Program-made: the position numbers and the translations under genes
Notes under the pieces: generated by a model
The model's input: only the letters and a program-made list of their open reading frames with translations
Told to the model about the DNA's origin: nothing
The model's database searches: none
In this document: positions 53,829 to 63,713 of the stretch, one piece after another
Layout: each line of letters opens with the position of its first letter
How positions within the stretch are numbered: the stretch's first letter is position 1
DNA from: CANMXU01 sp052030545
Lineage (GTDB): Bacteria > Pseudomonadota > Gammaproteobacteria > Enterobacterales > Alteromonadaceae
DNA length: 64,000 nt
Assembly (NCBI RefSeq): GCF_052030545.1
Contig: NZ_JBPDIH010000006.1
Coordinates: forward strand, 62,001 to 126,000
Reading direction: 5' to 3'

Positions 53829-56741
53829 ATGGCATTTTTCCCCGGGCAGCGATGGATCAGCGACAGTGAATCAGATCAAGGATTAGGTACAGTAACCGCT
53901 ATCGAACATCGTTTTGTTACCATTGTTTTTACCGCAACGGGTGATGCTCGACAATACGCCATAGATAATGCGCCGCTAACACGTGTTATTTTCAATAAAG
54001 GTGACCATATTCCTAGCCATGAAGGTTGGTTATTAACGGTTGAATCAGTTGAAGAAAACAATAATCTATTAACTTACCACGGTGTTCGCCAAGACACACA
54101 AGAGCCATGTTCACTAAAAGAAGTGATGATTGATCACTTCATTAAGTTTAATAAGCCACAAGACAGATTACTTAATGGGCAAGTCGACCGTTTAGACTGG
54201 TTTCGGTTACGTAAAAGCTGTTTACACAATCAATATCAACAACAGCAATCACCATTAATGGGGCTTACTGGTGCGCGCGTGAGTTTAATTCCACACCAAT
54301 TGTATATTGCCGAAGAAGTCGGTAGCCGTTACGCACCACGTGTTTTACTGGCCGATGAAGTGGGTTTAGGTAAAACCATTGAAGCGGGTTTAATTATTCA
54401 CCAGCAATTAGTCAGTGGCCGCGCACAGCGTATTTTAATCGTTGTGCCTGAGTCGTTAATGCACCAATGGTTGGTTGAAATGTTGCGTCGTTTTAACCTT
54501 AAATTCAGCATTTTTGATGAAGCGCGTTGCGTAGAAACCTCTAACGCTGAGGCTGGCGAAAACCCGTTCAGTTCAGAACAACTGGTTTTAGTGACCTTAG
54601 GTTTTATCACCGACAATCCACAGTGGTATGAGTCGTTAATCGCCGAAGATTGGGACTTAATGGTCGTTGATGAAGCTCATCACCTTAACTGGCAACAAGA
54701 CAATGCCAGCATGGAATATTTATGCATCGAGCAATTGGCGCAAACCATTCCGGGCGTTTTGCTATTAACAGCAACACCGGATCAACTCGGCCATGAAAGT
54801 CACTTTGCCCGTTTACGCTTGCTTGACCCAGATCGTTTCTTTGATTATCAAAAATTCATTGAAGAAGAAAGCCATTACACTGAGGTTGCCGATGCTGCCA
54901 ATGCGCTAATTTCTGAACAAGCCTTAAACAGCGAGCAACAAACAACACTGACCAATTTGTTAAACGAAAGCGATATTAGTGAACAGCTTAGCCAAGTTGC
55001 TAATAACGATGAGCAAGCCAGTGAAGTGCGCAGTCAATTATTGAATCAATTATTAGATCGCCACGGTACCGGTCGCATTCTATTTCGTAATAGCCGCAAT
55101 ACCATTAAAGGCTTTCCAGAACGTAAATTATTGGCTCAACCACTTGCCATGCCAGAGCAATATCAAGAGCGTATTGACGAGTGGATGTTAAGCGATGCCC
55201 CTGAAAATTTAGCCTCAAGCAAACAAGCGAATTTACTGTTCACACCAGAGCAGTTTTACGCGCTTGATTTTAGCCAAGATGAATGGGTTGATATCGATCC
55301 TCGTGTTGACTACCTTATTGATTTATTAAAATCACTCAACAAAGAAAAAGTATTAGTAATTTGTGCACATGCGCAAACAGCCATCGATTTAGAAGCTGCA
55401 CTTCGCGTTAAAGAAGGCATGCGCGCCGCTATTTTCCACGAAGGTTTAAGTATTTTTGAACGTGATCGTGCTGCCGCATATTTTGCCCAAGAAGAAGATA
55501 GCGCCCAAGTATTGTTATGTTCAGAAATTGGCAGTGAAGGTCGTAACTTCCAGTTTGCCCATCACTTAGTATTATTTGATTTACCCAATAACCCAGACTT
55601 GCTAGAGCAACGTATTGGTCGCCTAGATCGTATTGGTCAAACTCAAACCATTAAATTGCACGTGCCGTATTTTGAAAATTCCGCGCAAAATTTATTATTT
55701 GATTGGTATCAGCAAGGTATGGAAGCATTTGAACATACTTGCATTACCGGTCGCTTTATTTACGACAGCTTCAACCAAGAACTACACCAGTTAATGGTAA
55801 CCGCTAATTGGCAGTCGGAATTAAGCGAAAGCTTTATTGCTAAGAGCCATGAAAAACATTTAGAGATTAAACACGAGCTTGAGTCGGGTCGCGATAAATT
55901 ATTAGAAATCCATTCCTCAGGACAAGGTAAAGCACAGCAGTTAGTCGCTGACATAGAAGCACAAGACAACCAAATTGAGTTGCCACAATTTATGTTCCAA
56001 GTGTTTGATGTTTTTGGTATTCAACAAGATGACAAAGCCGACAATGCCATCGCCTTAAACCCAACCGAGCACATGCTAAATAGTAATTTTCCTTGTTTAC
56101 CGGAAGATGGCACCACAGTAACTTTTGATCGTGATACTGCTTTAGTCAGTGAAGATTATCAGTTACTAACCTGGGATCACCCTATGGTACGCGGCTCGCT
56201 TGATTTAGTATTAAGTGATGCTATTGGTAGTGCCAGTATCGGTTTATTAAAAAATCCAGCCTTACCTGCAGGCACCTTCTTCTTAGAATGTTTATTCACT
56301 GTTGAAGCTACCGCGCCTAGTCACTTACAACTTGGTCGTTATTTACCCACTACGCCAATTCGTATTTTGGTTGATAAAGCCGGTAACAATTTAGCTGATA
56401 AAGTAACCGAGCAAGTATTAGATAAGCAATTATCGCCAGTTAAAAAGCAAGTGGCTTTGCAGCTAGTTAAAGCGCTAAAATCACTGGTTTCACCATTAGT
56501 TTCACAAGCGGAAGATCACGCGAAAGCTGACGTAGAAGCGATTCAAACCAAAGCGCTTAGTAACATGCACAAAACCTTAGATGAAGAGTTTGAGCGTTTA
56601 ACAGCATTGGCCGCAATAAACCCGAGCGTTCGCCAAGAAGAGCTTGATTTTATTAAGCTTCAACAAAATGAACTGAGCAACTACATTGACAAAGCCCAAT
56701 TAAAATTTGAAGCGATCCGTTTAATTGTAGTCAGTCACTAA
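53829..56741 (+). CDS. rapA: RNA polymerase-associated ATPase RapA (HepA)
   Basis: 970 residues (E. coli RapA 968). Two N-terminal Tudor-like domains (about 1-105) precede a Swi2/Snf2 ATPase: motif I D176-EVGLGKT-183, motif II D281-EAH-284, motif III LLTATPDQLG, and helicase C motifs SEIGSEGRNFQF and LEQRIGRLDRIGQ. Spacer and Rpb2-interacting C-terminal domains follow. It binds RNA polymerase and recycles stalled or post-termination complexes, using ATP. rluA follows after 20 nt, the common gammaproteobacterial order. Confidence 0.97.
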   Translation: MAFFPGQRWISDSESDQGLGTVTAIEHRFVTIVFTATGDARQYAIDNAPLTRVIFNKGDHIPSHEGWLLTVESVEENNNLLTYHGVRQDTQEPCSLKEVMIDHFIKFNKPQDRLLNGQVDRLDWFRLRKSCLHNQYQQQQSPLMGLTGARVSLIPHQLYIAEEVGSRYAPRVLLADEVGLGKTIEAGLIIHQQLVSGRAQRILIVVPESLMHQWLVEMLRRFNLKFSIFDEARCVETSNAEAGENPFSSEQLVLVTLGFITDNPQWYESLIAEDWDLMVVDEAHHLNWQQDNASMEYLCIEQLAQTIPGVLLLTATPDQLGHESHFARLRLLDPDRFFDYQKFIEEESHYTEVADAANALISEQALNSEQQTTLTNLLNESDISEQLSQVANNDEQASEVRSQLLNQLLDRHGTGRILFRNSRNTIKGFPERKLLAQPLAMPEQYQERIDEWMLSDAPENLASSKQANLLFTPEQFYALDFSQDEWVDIDPRVDYLIDLLKSLNKEKVLVICAHAQTAIDLEAALRVKEGMRAAIFHEGLSIFERDRAAAYFAQEEDSAQVLLCSEIGSEGRNFQFAHHLVLFDLPNNPDLLEQRIGRLDRIGQTQTIKLHVPYFENSAQNLLFDWYQQGMEAFEHTCITGRFIYDSFNQELHQLMVTANWQSELSESFIAKSHEKHLEIKHELESGRDKLLEIHSSGQGKAQQLVADIEAQDNQIELPQFMFQVFDVFGIQQDDKADNAIALNPTEHMLNSNFPCLPEDGTTVTFDRDTALVSEDYQLLTWDHPMVRGSLDLVLSDAIGSASIGLLKNPALPAGTFFLECLFTVEATAPSHLQLGRYLPTTPIRILVDKAGNNLADKVTEQVLDKQLSPVKKQVALQLVKALKSLVSPLVSQAEDHAKADVEAIQTKALSNMHKTLDEEFERLTALAAINPSVRQEELDFIKLQQNELSNYIDKAQLKFEAIRLIVVSH

Positions 56742-56761
56742 GGTCAACAACGCATAGCTTT

Positions 56762-57439
56762 ATGGCAGCTAACCCAGATTTTGTATACCAACCACCAATG
56801 AGCCCTTATCTTGATATTATTTATCAGGATGAGGAATTGGTTGTGGTCAATAAACCCAGCGGATTATTAACCGTGCCCGGGCGCTTGCCTGAACATCAAG
56901 ATTGCTTGCAAAATCGCGTCAATAAAGTGCTGCCGACGGCGACAATAGTGCACCGCTTAGATATGGCAACCTCAGGTTTGTTGATCATGGCATTAACCAA
57001 ACCTGCTCATGTTGCCATTAGTCGTCAGTTTGAAAAGCGAAAAATTAACAAAACCTATATCGCCCGTGTTTATGGCACAGTTGAGCAAGCACAAGGCGAG
57101 GTTAACCTACCACTTATTTGCGATTGGCCTAATCGCCCTAAGCAAATGGTTGATCATCAGCGCGGCAAACCCTCCACGACCTTATACAAACGCCTCGATA
57201 ATGCGGTTATCAATGGGCATGACACTAGCTTAGTCGAACTAACACCTATCACTGGTCGCTCACATCAACTACGCGTGCATATGTTATCGTTAGGCCATCC
57301 GATTTTAGGCGACAGATTGTATGCGCATCCACAGGCGCTTGCGCTTAGCAATAGACTGCAATTGCACGCCAAAGAGATTAGTTTTTTTCTACCAAGTTCT
57401 AACGAGCGTATCACCTTTAGCACGCCTTGCCCTTTTTAA
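56762..57439 (+). CDS. rluA: Dual-specificity RNA pseudouridine synthase RluA
   Basis: 225 residues (E. coli RluA 219). The active-site motif is H64-R-L-D67 in IVHRLDMATSGLLIMA, with catalytic Asp67. The family strand VNKPSGLLTVPGR and the tail GRSHQLRVHMLSLGHPILGD are present. It converts U746 of 23S rRNA and U32 of certain tRNAs. It is 20 nt after rapA and probably co-transcribed. Confidence 0.96.
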   Translation: MAANPDFVYQPPMSPYLDIIYQDEELVVVNKPSGLLTVPGRLPEHQDCLQNRVNKVLPTATIVHRLDMATSGLLIMALTKPAHVAISRQFEKRKINKTYIARVYGTVEQAQGEVNLPLICDWPNRPKQMVDHQRGKPSTTLYKRLDNAVINGHDTSLVELTPITGRSHQLRVHMLSLGHPILGDRLYAHPQALALSNRLQLHAKEISFFLPSSNERITFSTPCPF

Positions 57440-57516
57440 CGCTTAAAATCATCATCAAGAAAATCTATACTTAACCGATACATGCTATAAGCATTTACTT
57501 TTGATTGGATTATATT

Positions 57517-58485
57517 TTGAATAAAATTATTGTCTGCGCGCTGCTAAGCTTTTTATTCGTTATCACTTCGGTAAGTGCTCAGCAAGCATCAGAAGATGCG
57601 ACCCTCCAACAAAGCACTGAACAAAAAAGTGCCGAGCAACAAAGCACTGAGCCCAAAAGTACTGAACAGGCAAGCGCGGCAACAAACGACGAGCAAGCAA
57701 CTTCACAATCAACCGACAATATCAGCGCGCCAATTGATAGCGGCTTACAAACGAGCCAAGATGTAAAATACTATTTAGCCCAAGAAAACTTGCAGCCGAT
57801 GCTCGCCCAAGCGCAGGAATTTTTAACCTTGGTGCGTGAAAATACCAGTCCAAATGAAAAAGGGGTGGTGATCATTTTACCTGAATGGCAGCAAGCAGTT
57901 GCCGAACCTAAAGCATTGAGCTTTCTCGGTAAAACCTTACCCGAGCAAGGCTGGACCACCATTACCATTCAGCCGTTAAATAAACCAACTAATTACCCTT
58001 CAAAACAGGAAAAGCTTGCCCTTGCCCGCGAAGAAAACCAAAAATCCCTTGCCGATTATCAACAAGCATTGGCGCCAATCATTAAAGCGGTGATGGAAAA
58101 AGCGCAAGATTACCCTGGCATTATTTTAATGATCAGCCAAGGGCAAAATGCCGCGCAATTACAGCATTATTTAGCCGACAATACCCTGACCAAGCCAGAT
58201 CTTCCTAACGCGTTAATTTTACTAAGCGCCTTTATGGCAAGCGAGGCTGAAAACGCATTGTTTAATCAACAAGTGGCTAATTCTGGCGTGGCGACATTAG
58301 ACTTAATATTATTACGCGATCACCCGCTGGTAGTTAACAATGCTAAACAGCGAAAATTACTGGCGAAAAAAGAAATGAAGGTGATTTATCGACAACATCA
58401 ATTTCGAAACCTCACTCCGGGTTATTACCCAGAGCAAGCATTGATTAAACAAATTAATGGTTGGTTACGTTCGATTGGTTGGTAG
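57517..58485 (+). CDS. DUF3530 family exported protein
   Basis: 322 residues from the TTG at 57517. It has a signal peptide ending VSAQQ (about residue 18); no ATG is available, and an earlier in-frame TTG at 57505 is possible. Residues about 22-65 are a Ser/Thr/Gln/Glu/Lys-rich repeat (QQSTEQKSAEQQSTEPKSTEQ). The rest is an alpha/beta-hydrolase-like fold (GVVIILPEWQ, LPEQGWTTITIQPL, PGIILMISQGQNAAQL). The nucleophile elbow reads SQGQN rather than G-x-S-x-G, so catalysis is doubtful. DUF3530 proteins are uncharacterised. Confidence 0.78.
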   Translation: MNKIIVCALLSFLFVITSVSAQQASEDATLQQSTEQKSAEQQSTEPKSTEQASAATNDEQATSQSTDNISAPIDSGLQTSQDVKYYLAQENLQPMLAQAQEFLTLVRENTSPNEKGVVIILPEWQQAVAEPKALSFLGKTLPEQGWTTITIQPLNKPTNYPSKQEKLALAREENQKSLADYQQALAPIIKAVMEKAQDYPGIILMISQGQNAAQLQHYLADNTLTKPDLPNALILLSAFMASEAENALFNQQVANSGVATLDLILLRDHPLVVNNAKQRKLLAKKEMKVIYRQHQFRNLTPGYYPEQALIKQINGWLRSIGW

Positions 58486-58516
58486 TTTTTCAAAAAACAA
58501 AAACTAAAGTGGTATA

Positions 58517-58564
58517 ACTTACGCCGTAAAAAACTTACGCTGTTAAAAACTTACGCTGTTAAAA
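58517..58564. repeat. Three tandem 16-bp repeats
   Basis: Three head-to-tail units of ACTTACGCTGTTAAAA (the first with two changes) lie just after the DUF3530 stop. The third unit contributes to the djlA terminator stem. Confidence 0.85.
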
Positions 58565-58576
58565 ATCTAAACAGCG
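58554..58576 (-). terminator. Probable terminator of djlA
   Basis: On the minus strand CGCTGTT and AACAGCG pair around a 9-nt loop and exit into TAAGTTTTT, seven bases after the djlA stop. The stem is partly built from the tandem repeat. Confidence 0.55.
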
Positions 58577-58582
58577 AAAAAC

Positions 58583-59377
58583 TTACCCTTGCTTAGCAAT
58601 TAAATCGTACGCGGCTTGAATGTCTTGCGTTTTCTCTTTGGCAACTTCCATCATCTCTGGTGGTAAGCCTTTGGCGATTAATTTATCTGGATGGTGTTGC
58701 GCCATCAGTTTGCGATAAGCCTTTTTAATTTCGGCTTTCGAGGCATCTTTACTTACCCCTAACACTTTATAGGCATCTTCAAGTTGCTTACCTTTATTGA
58801 CGGTTTGACCAGCTTGACCTTGATGAAAGCTTGCGCCTGCCATGATCATTTCTAACAGATTATCGAGCTCTTTTACTGAAAAACCAAGCTGCTTAGCAAT
58901 GTTGCGTAAAGCATCGTGCTCTTCTGCGTCTAAATCGCCATCGGCAAATGCCACTTGAATTTGAATTTCAAGAAACAAGAGTAAAATATCTGGGCGCCCC
59001 GCACAGCTGCGTTTAAACTTGGCAAGACAATCGTTGATTGGAAAGCCGGCCATTTTTCCTTCACGGAAGGCATCTTGGGCTTGTTGGCGTAGTTGCGCAT
59101 TTAAGCCCAGTTTATCCATGTAGGCGGTGGCAAAAGCAATTTCATGGCTAGAAACATGGCCTTTGGCTTTAGCGACATGCCCCATCACGGAAAAGGTACT
59201 ATAAAAAAATGCCGCTTGGCGATCTGCTTCGCTTTTAGGGCCGGCAAGGTTACTAAAATTAAAGCCCATGCCTTGATCAAATCGATGACCTAGCCATAGT
59301 CCTAACAAGGCACCAAATATATTTCGGCTTAGCATAAAGCCAAATAAAAATCCTAAAACCTTTCCCCAAATGCGCAT
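58583..59377 (-). CDS. djlA: Co-chaperone DjlA
   Basis: 264 residues (E. coli DjlA 271). One N-terminal membrane helix (about 5-25, VLGFLFGFMLSRNIFGALLGL), a TerB-like helical domain (about 50-175) and a C-terminal J domain (about 200-264) with the HPD motif at 229-231. DjlA stimulates DnaK at the inner membrane and is linked to envelope stress signalling. It is on the opposite strand to lptD with murU-amgK in between, as in relatives. Confidence 0.95.
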   Translation of the reverse strand: MRIWGKVLGFLFGFMLSRNIFGALLGLWLGHRFDQGMGFNFSNLAGPKSEADRQAAFFYSTFSVMGHVAKAKGHVSSHEIAFATAYMDKLGLNAQLRQQAQDAFREGKMAGFPINDCLAKFKRSCAGRPDILLLFLEIQIQVAFADGDLDAEEHDALRNIAKQLGFSVKELDNLLEMIMAGASFHQGQAGQTVNKGKQLEDAYKVLGVSKDASKAEIKKAYRKLMAQHHPDKLIAKGLPPEMMEVAKEKTQDIQAAYDLIAKQG

Positions 59378-59409
59378 ATAAACTCTAAGCTACCTTGTTA
59401 ATAAATTGG

Positions 59410-60126
59410 TTAAGACTTTGCCGCAAGTTGGGCATTTAAATCTGCTAGCCTTTGTGGCGTACCAACATCTGTCCATAGCTCATTGCAAACAGACGCCGTT
59501 AATTTTCTTAATTGTGCATTGGCTCTTAACAACGGTCCTAACGCTAATTGTTGAGAAGCTTGGTCACAATTGTGCAAGTCTTTAAAAAAGTCACTATGGT
59601 ACAAGCCGATACCGCTGTAGGTAAAGCTTGGTGAAGTATTAATCGGTAATTTATTGATCAGCATTGTCTGATCGATGGCAAAATCACCTGTAAGGTTGTG
59701 TTCTGGGTTTGGCACTAAATAGAGATGCGCCAATATATCTGGCGCCAAAACCGGTAAGTTTTCAAAACCAATATCGGTATAAACGTCACCATTAATCACT
59801 AAAAATTGCTTGCTTGGATTATTTTCTAATAATTGCGGCATGGCATTTATTATGCCGCCCGCCGTTTCTAAAGCGCCTTGTTCTTCCGCGCTATAGCAAA
59901 TATTTACCCCCCACTTTTTGCCGTCAGCAAAATAATCAACAATTTGCTGCCCAAGCCATGCATGATTAATGACAATATCGGTAATACCAGCACGAGCGAG
60001 TTTAATAAGGTGATGTTCAAGCAAAGGAATACCTGCGACCCGAATAAGTGGTTTCGGGGTAACATCAGTTAATGGTCGCATACGTTCGCCTCGACCAGCG
60101 GCAAGGATGATGGCTTTGGTGATCAT
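59410..60126 (-). CDS. murU: N-acetylmuramate alpha-1-phosphate uridylyltransferase MurU
   Basis: 238 residues. The nucleotidyltransferase signature LAAGRGERMRPLTDVTPKPL is at residues 8-27, and the metal Asp is in INGDVYTDIGF. In Pseudomonas, MurU converts MurNAc-1-P to UDP-MurNAc in the peptidoglycan recycling path that bypasses MurA, giving fosfomycin tolerance. The gene overlaps amgK by 4 nt, the same pair and order as in Pseudomonas. A generic sugar-1-P nucleotidyltransferase role is possible, but the context favours MurU. Confidence 0.88.
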   Translation of the reverse strand: MITKAIILAAGRGERMRPLTDVTPKPLIRVAGIPLLEHHLIKLARAGITDIVINHAWLGQQIVDYFADGKKWGVNICYSAEEQGALETAGGIINAMPQLLENNPSKQFLVINGDVYTDIGFENLPVLAPDILAHLYLVPNPEHNLTGDFAIDQTMLINKLPINTSPSFTYSGIGLYHSDFFKDLHNCDQASQQLALGPLLRANAQLRKLTASVCNELWTDVGTPQRLADLNAQLAAKS

Positions 60127-61166
60127 TGGCTACTACTTAACTTGTCTGTTTGTTGTTTAAGTACTTTAGGTAAAACTTGTTGCTGAACCAATTCGTTTAA
60201 AAAACTCAACTTAGGGTAGTTAGCACTTACTTTGATTATATACTCAAGTGTGAGTGGGATATCTTTTAAATAACCGGTTTTGTTATCGCGATGATATAAA
60301 CGAGCAAAGATGCCACTGGCTTTGATATGACGCTGTAAACCCATTAAATCGAACCAGGTTTGCCAAGTCTGTTCACTGATATCTGCTAATGGCAATTGCT
60401 TAGAGATTTGTTGACAAAAATAGCGCAATAGTTGACTGACTTTTTCATCCGGCAACTGGTAATAACAATCACGTAGTAACGATACAATATCGTAGGTTAT
60501 TGGCCCTTGCACTGCATCTTGAAAATCTATAATTGCCAATGTTTGTTGACCATTAGAGCCTTGTTGGTCACAGATCATGATATTGCGGCTATGATAGTCT
60601 CGGTGCATAAAAACTTGCGGCTGTGCTAAGGCATTTTCGACTAAATAATCAAAACACTGGGTTAACTGAATTTGCTGGCTTTCTGACAAGTGTATATTGA
60701 GATGTTGCGCTAATAACCATTCGCTAAATATCGACAATTCAAATTCAATAAATTTTTTATCGTAAGCTGGTAAATTGTAACGATCTGAGACTGAGCATTG
60801 GGCAATACTTGGTAATAGGTCAATGGCCTGTTGATAAAGAGTAACCATTGAAGATGCTGACAGCGCATCAGCAAATAATATTTCACCTAAATCTTCTAAA
60901 CAGAAAAATCCTAAACTTAAGTCATAGTGAACTAAGCTTGGCACTTTTATTCCCCGTTTTTCCAATGCCTTAGCAACTTCAACAAATCCATGATTGTTGG
61001 ATGTTTTTGGCAACGCATCAACCGCAATATAAGATTTTTCTTGATAACTAAAACGATAATAACAACGAAAACCTGCATCGCCTGAAAGCGGCTCAAGCTC
61101 AATTGCATGTTCGGTAAAATAACCACTTAGCCAGTGGTTTAATGCGGTAAATCTTGGGTTTGGCAA
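60123..61166 (-). CDS. amgK: Aminoglycoside phosphotransferase-like sugar kinase AmgK
   Basis: 347 residues with an APH/choline-kinase fold. A nucleotide-binding N-lobe (about 20-95) is followed by the catalytic motif FMHRDYHSRNIM near residues 192-203 and the Mg-binding Asp in LAIIDFQDAVQGP. AmgK phosphorylates MurNAc (and GlcNAc) at C1 for MurU. The start overlaps nothing upstream and it is first in amgK-murU, divergent from lptD, as in Pseudomonas. Confidence 0.87.
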   Translation of the reverse strand: MPNPRFTALNHWLSGYFTEHAIELEPLSGDAGFRCYYRFSYQEKSYIAVDALPKTSNNHGFVEVAKALEKRGIKVPSLVHYDLSLGFFCLEDLGEILFADALSASSMVTLYQQAIDLLPSIAQCSVSDRYNLPAYDKKFIEFELSIFSEWLLAQHLNIHLSESQQIQLTQCFDYLVENALAQPQVFMHRDYHSRNIMICDQQGSNGQQTLAIIDFQDAVQGPITYDIVSLLRDCYYQLPDEKVSQLLRYFCQQISKQLPLADISEQTWQTWFDLMGLQRHIKASGIFARLYHRDNKTGYLKDIPLTLEYIIKVSANYPKLSFLNELVQQQVLPKVLKQQTDKLSSSQ

Positions 61167-61427
61167 AGGTTGTTCCTATTTTTAGGTAAAATCAATATCG
61201 TCAGATTAGCGAGTTACTAAAAATTGCTATATCATAGGCAAGTTAATGCGCAAGGTAAGTGAATAATAACAACTAAACACTTATTTATTAACAAATGGTA
61301 TAAATTCAAGCTAACATATATTCACGAAAAAGAAGATAATAGCAGCTTACCCCAACAGGGCTATATGAAGTAGTACCAAAGACAAAATTTTGTTGTTTTT
61401 TTTAATGCTTAAATTTTCAGGATTTTA

Positions 61428-63695
61428 ATGACATTTTCACGCTTTATACTGTTATTAGTGGCAAGTATATCTACAGTTCTCCCCGCCCATGCAGAAAATG
61501 AGATCTCGACACCTAGCACGATCGAATGCCCGATCCCTAAATATACTCCAATTGCTGAAGATGCCGAAATAGAGGCAAGCAATGATATTAAAATATTATC
61601 TAAAACCGCGATGATTGAAAAAGAGCAACTCGCGCTGTTTACCGGTGGTGTTACCTTAATTAATAAAAATGAAAAACTTATTGCCGATGAACTTGAAATT
61701 AATCAAGCACAAGCCATTATCAAAGCCAAAGGCGATGTGCATTTTCAAAATGCGGGTATCGATGTTTCAGCACAAGAGTTTCAAGCAAGCGAGCAATCAA
61801 AGTCAACAACACTAGAAAATACTTCTTATCAATTAGCCAATAACCCGGGTCATGGCGCAGCAGAGCGTATCGCTATCAATGCTGACGGTGAATTAACACT
61901 TAGCGCTTCAACTTTCACTACCTGTTATGGTGAAATTCCTGATTGGCAATTAAAGGCCAGTGAAATTCGCATTTCTGCCGCAGAAAATGTCGGTGAAGCG
62001 TATAATGCGCAATTTCGATTGTTTGATGTACCTGTATTGTATATTCCTTATTTTACTTTCCCGGTAACCGATCAACGAAAATCAGGCTTTTTAAACCCCA
62101 AAATTGGTTCGTCTAGTAATTCAGGTATCGAGATAGAAACGCCGTATTATTGGAATATTGCTGAGAATATGGACGCCACTATTACTCCGCATTATATGTC
62201 AAAACGCGGTTTGTTATTAGCGACGGAGTTTCGTTATTTATCCGATTTACAAACCGGTAGTATCGATATTGAATACCTCAATAAAGATAAAGAAATTGTC
62301 AGCAACAACGATGCGCGTTACTTGGCTCGCTTTCAACATACCGGCACCTTTTCAGAAAACTTTCGTGTTTATGCCGATTTTACCACCATTAGCGACGACA
62401 ACTACTTAACCGATATTGGCAGCAGCCACTACAATGCTAACGATGCTTATTTATATCAAATTGGTGAACTTTCTTATTTTGGCGAAAATTGGCAAACTAC
62501 TGCCAAAGTGCAAGATTTTGAAGTACTTGGTGATCATATTGCCGGTTACCGAACGGTGCCACAAATAGATGTAAGCGCTGAACAAAACTTGCCGTTTGCC
62601 AACCTTATTTTTGATGTTTATTCCGAGCTAAGCCGCTTTGAATCAGAAAACCCTGATTTAGCCGATGCAAATCGCTACCATGTTGAAGCAGGTCTAACTT
62701 TACCTTTGGCAACGCCAGCTTGGTTTGTAAACTCAGAAGTTCGCCTAATGCAGACTTATTATCAGCAAGACGTACAAGATAATACGCCATCACTGGAAGA
62801 AAATGTTAGTCGAACATTACCGAAAGTTCGCGTTCATGGTGGAATTAACTTTGACCGACAAATGTCGTTTAATCCTGAGTATACGCAAACATTTGAGCCG
62901 CAATTACAATACCTTTATGTGCCTAATGAAGATCAGTCGATGATAGGTTTATACGACACCGCGCAACTACAAGATGACTACGATGGTTTATTTAGAGATC
63001 GTCGCTATAGTGGTTTAGACCGTATTGCGCATGCTAATCAACTTTCTTGGGGTGTCACTAACAGAATTTTGGATCCAAGCCATCAAGAACTCATGCGCTT
63101 TAGCCTTGGACAAATTCTTTATTTCAACGAAGAAACCACTGAAGATAATCGCGTCATTTCACAAACACAAGAATCAGCCTTAGCGGCCGATGTATTTTTT
63201 CAGTTAAATCGTCAATGGCAATTTAGCGGCGATATTCAGTACGATACCGAAAATAGCGTCACCAACAAAAGCCAAGTCAACGTCGATTACCATTATTCAG
63301 AAAAAAACATCGTGCAATTGAACCATAGGTATACCCGTGATGTCTCAGGTAGTAGTCTTGAGCAATTATCTTTATTGACCAATGTTGAAATTAATAAAGA
63401 TTGGCAGTTCATTGGGCGTGTTACACAGGATTTACAGCAAAAGCGTAGCCTAGAAACCTACGCAGGCTTTCAATATGAAAGCTGTTGTTGGGCGGTACAA
63501 TTTGCATTTCACCGCCACATTAACTCCTATTTTGAGGAGCCTTCAAACATAAATGAAAACCGCGAAGAATTTGATAGTGGTTTTATGATAAGGTTCATTG
63601 TTAAAGGGTTAAATAAGCAAGGCCAAATAGATACCGATAATATGTTGAATTCAAGTATTTTTGGCTATAAACGTCCTTATTTTCTTAATAATTAA
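61428..63695 (+). CDS. lptD: LPS-assembly protein LptD
   Basis: 755 residues. Signal peptide (1-22, ending AHAEN), periplasmic jellyroll LptA-like domain (about 50-190, GGVTLINKNEKLIADELEINQ), then a large 26-strand-type barrel. The four cysteines that form the essential inter-domain disulfides are at 34, 166, 686 and 687 (ESCCW). LptD with the LptE lipoprotein inserts LPS into the outer leaflet. surA follows after 18 nt, the standard lptD-surA operon. Its substrates arrive through LptFG, encoded at 14771-16971. Confidence 0.97.
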   Translation: MTFSRFILLLVASISTVLPAHAENEISTPSTIECPIPKYTPIAEDAEIEASNDIKILSKTAMIEKEQLALFTGGVTLINKNEKLIADELEINQAQAIIKAKGDVHFQNAGIDVSAQEFQASEQSKSTTLENTSYQLANNPGHGAAERIAINADGELTLSASTFTTCYGEIPDWQLKASEIRISAAENVGEAYNAQFRLFDVPVLYIPYFTFPVTDQRKSGFLNPKIGSSSNSGIEIETPYYWNIAENMDATITPHYMSKRGLLLATEFRYLSDLQTGSIDIEYLNKDKEIVSNNDARYLARFQHTGTFSENFRVYADFTTISDDNYLTDIGSSHYNANDAYLYQIGELSYFGENWQTTAKVQDFEVLGDHIAGYRTVPQIDVSAEQNLPFANLIFDVYSELSRFESENPDLADANRYHVEAGLTLPLATPAWFVNSEVRLMQTYYQQDVQDNTPSLEENVSRTLPKVRVHGGINFDRQMSFNPEYTQTFEPQLQYLYVPNEDQSMIGLYDTAQLQDDYDGLFRDRRYSGLDRIAHANQLSWGVTNRILDPSHQELMRFSLGQILYFNEETTEDNRVISQTQESALAADVFFQLNRQWQFSGDIQYDTENSVTNKSQVNVDYHYSEKNIVQLNHRYTRDVSGSSLEQLSLLTNVEINKDWQFIGRVTQDLQQKRSLETYAGFQYESCCWAVQFAFHRHINSYFEEPSNINENREEFDSGFMIRFIVKGLNKQGQIDTDNMLNSSIFGYKRPYFLNN

Positions 63696-63713
63696 TTAAA
63701 AAACGTAAGATAT

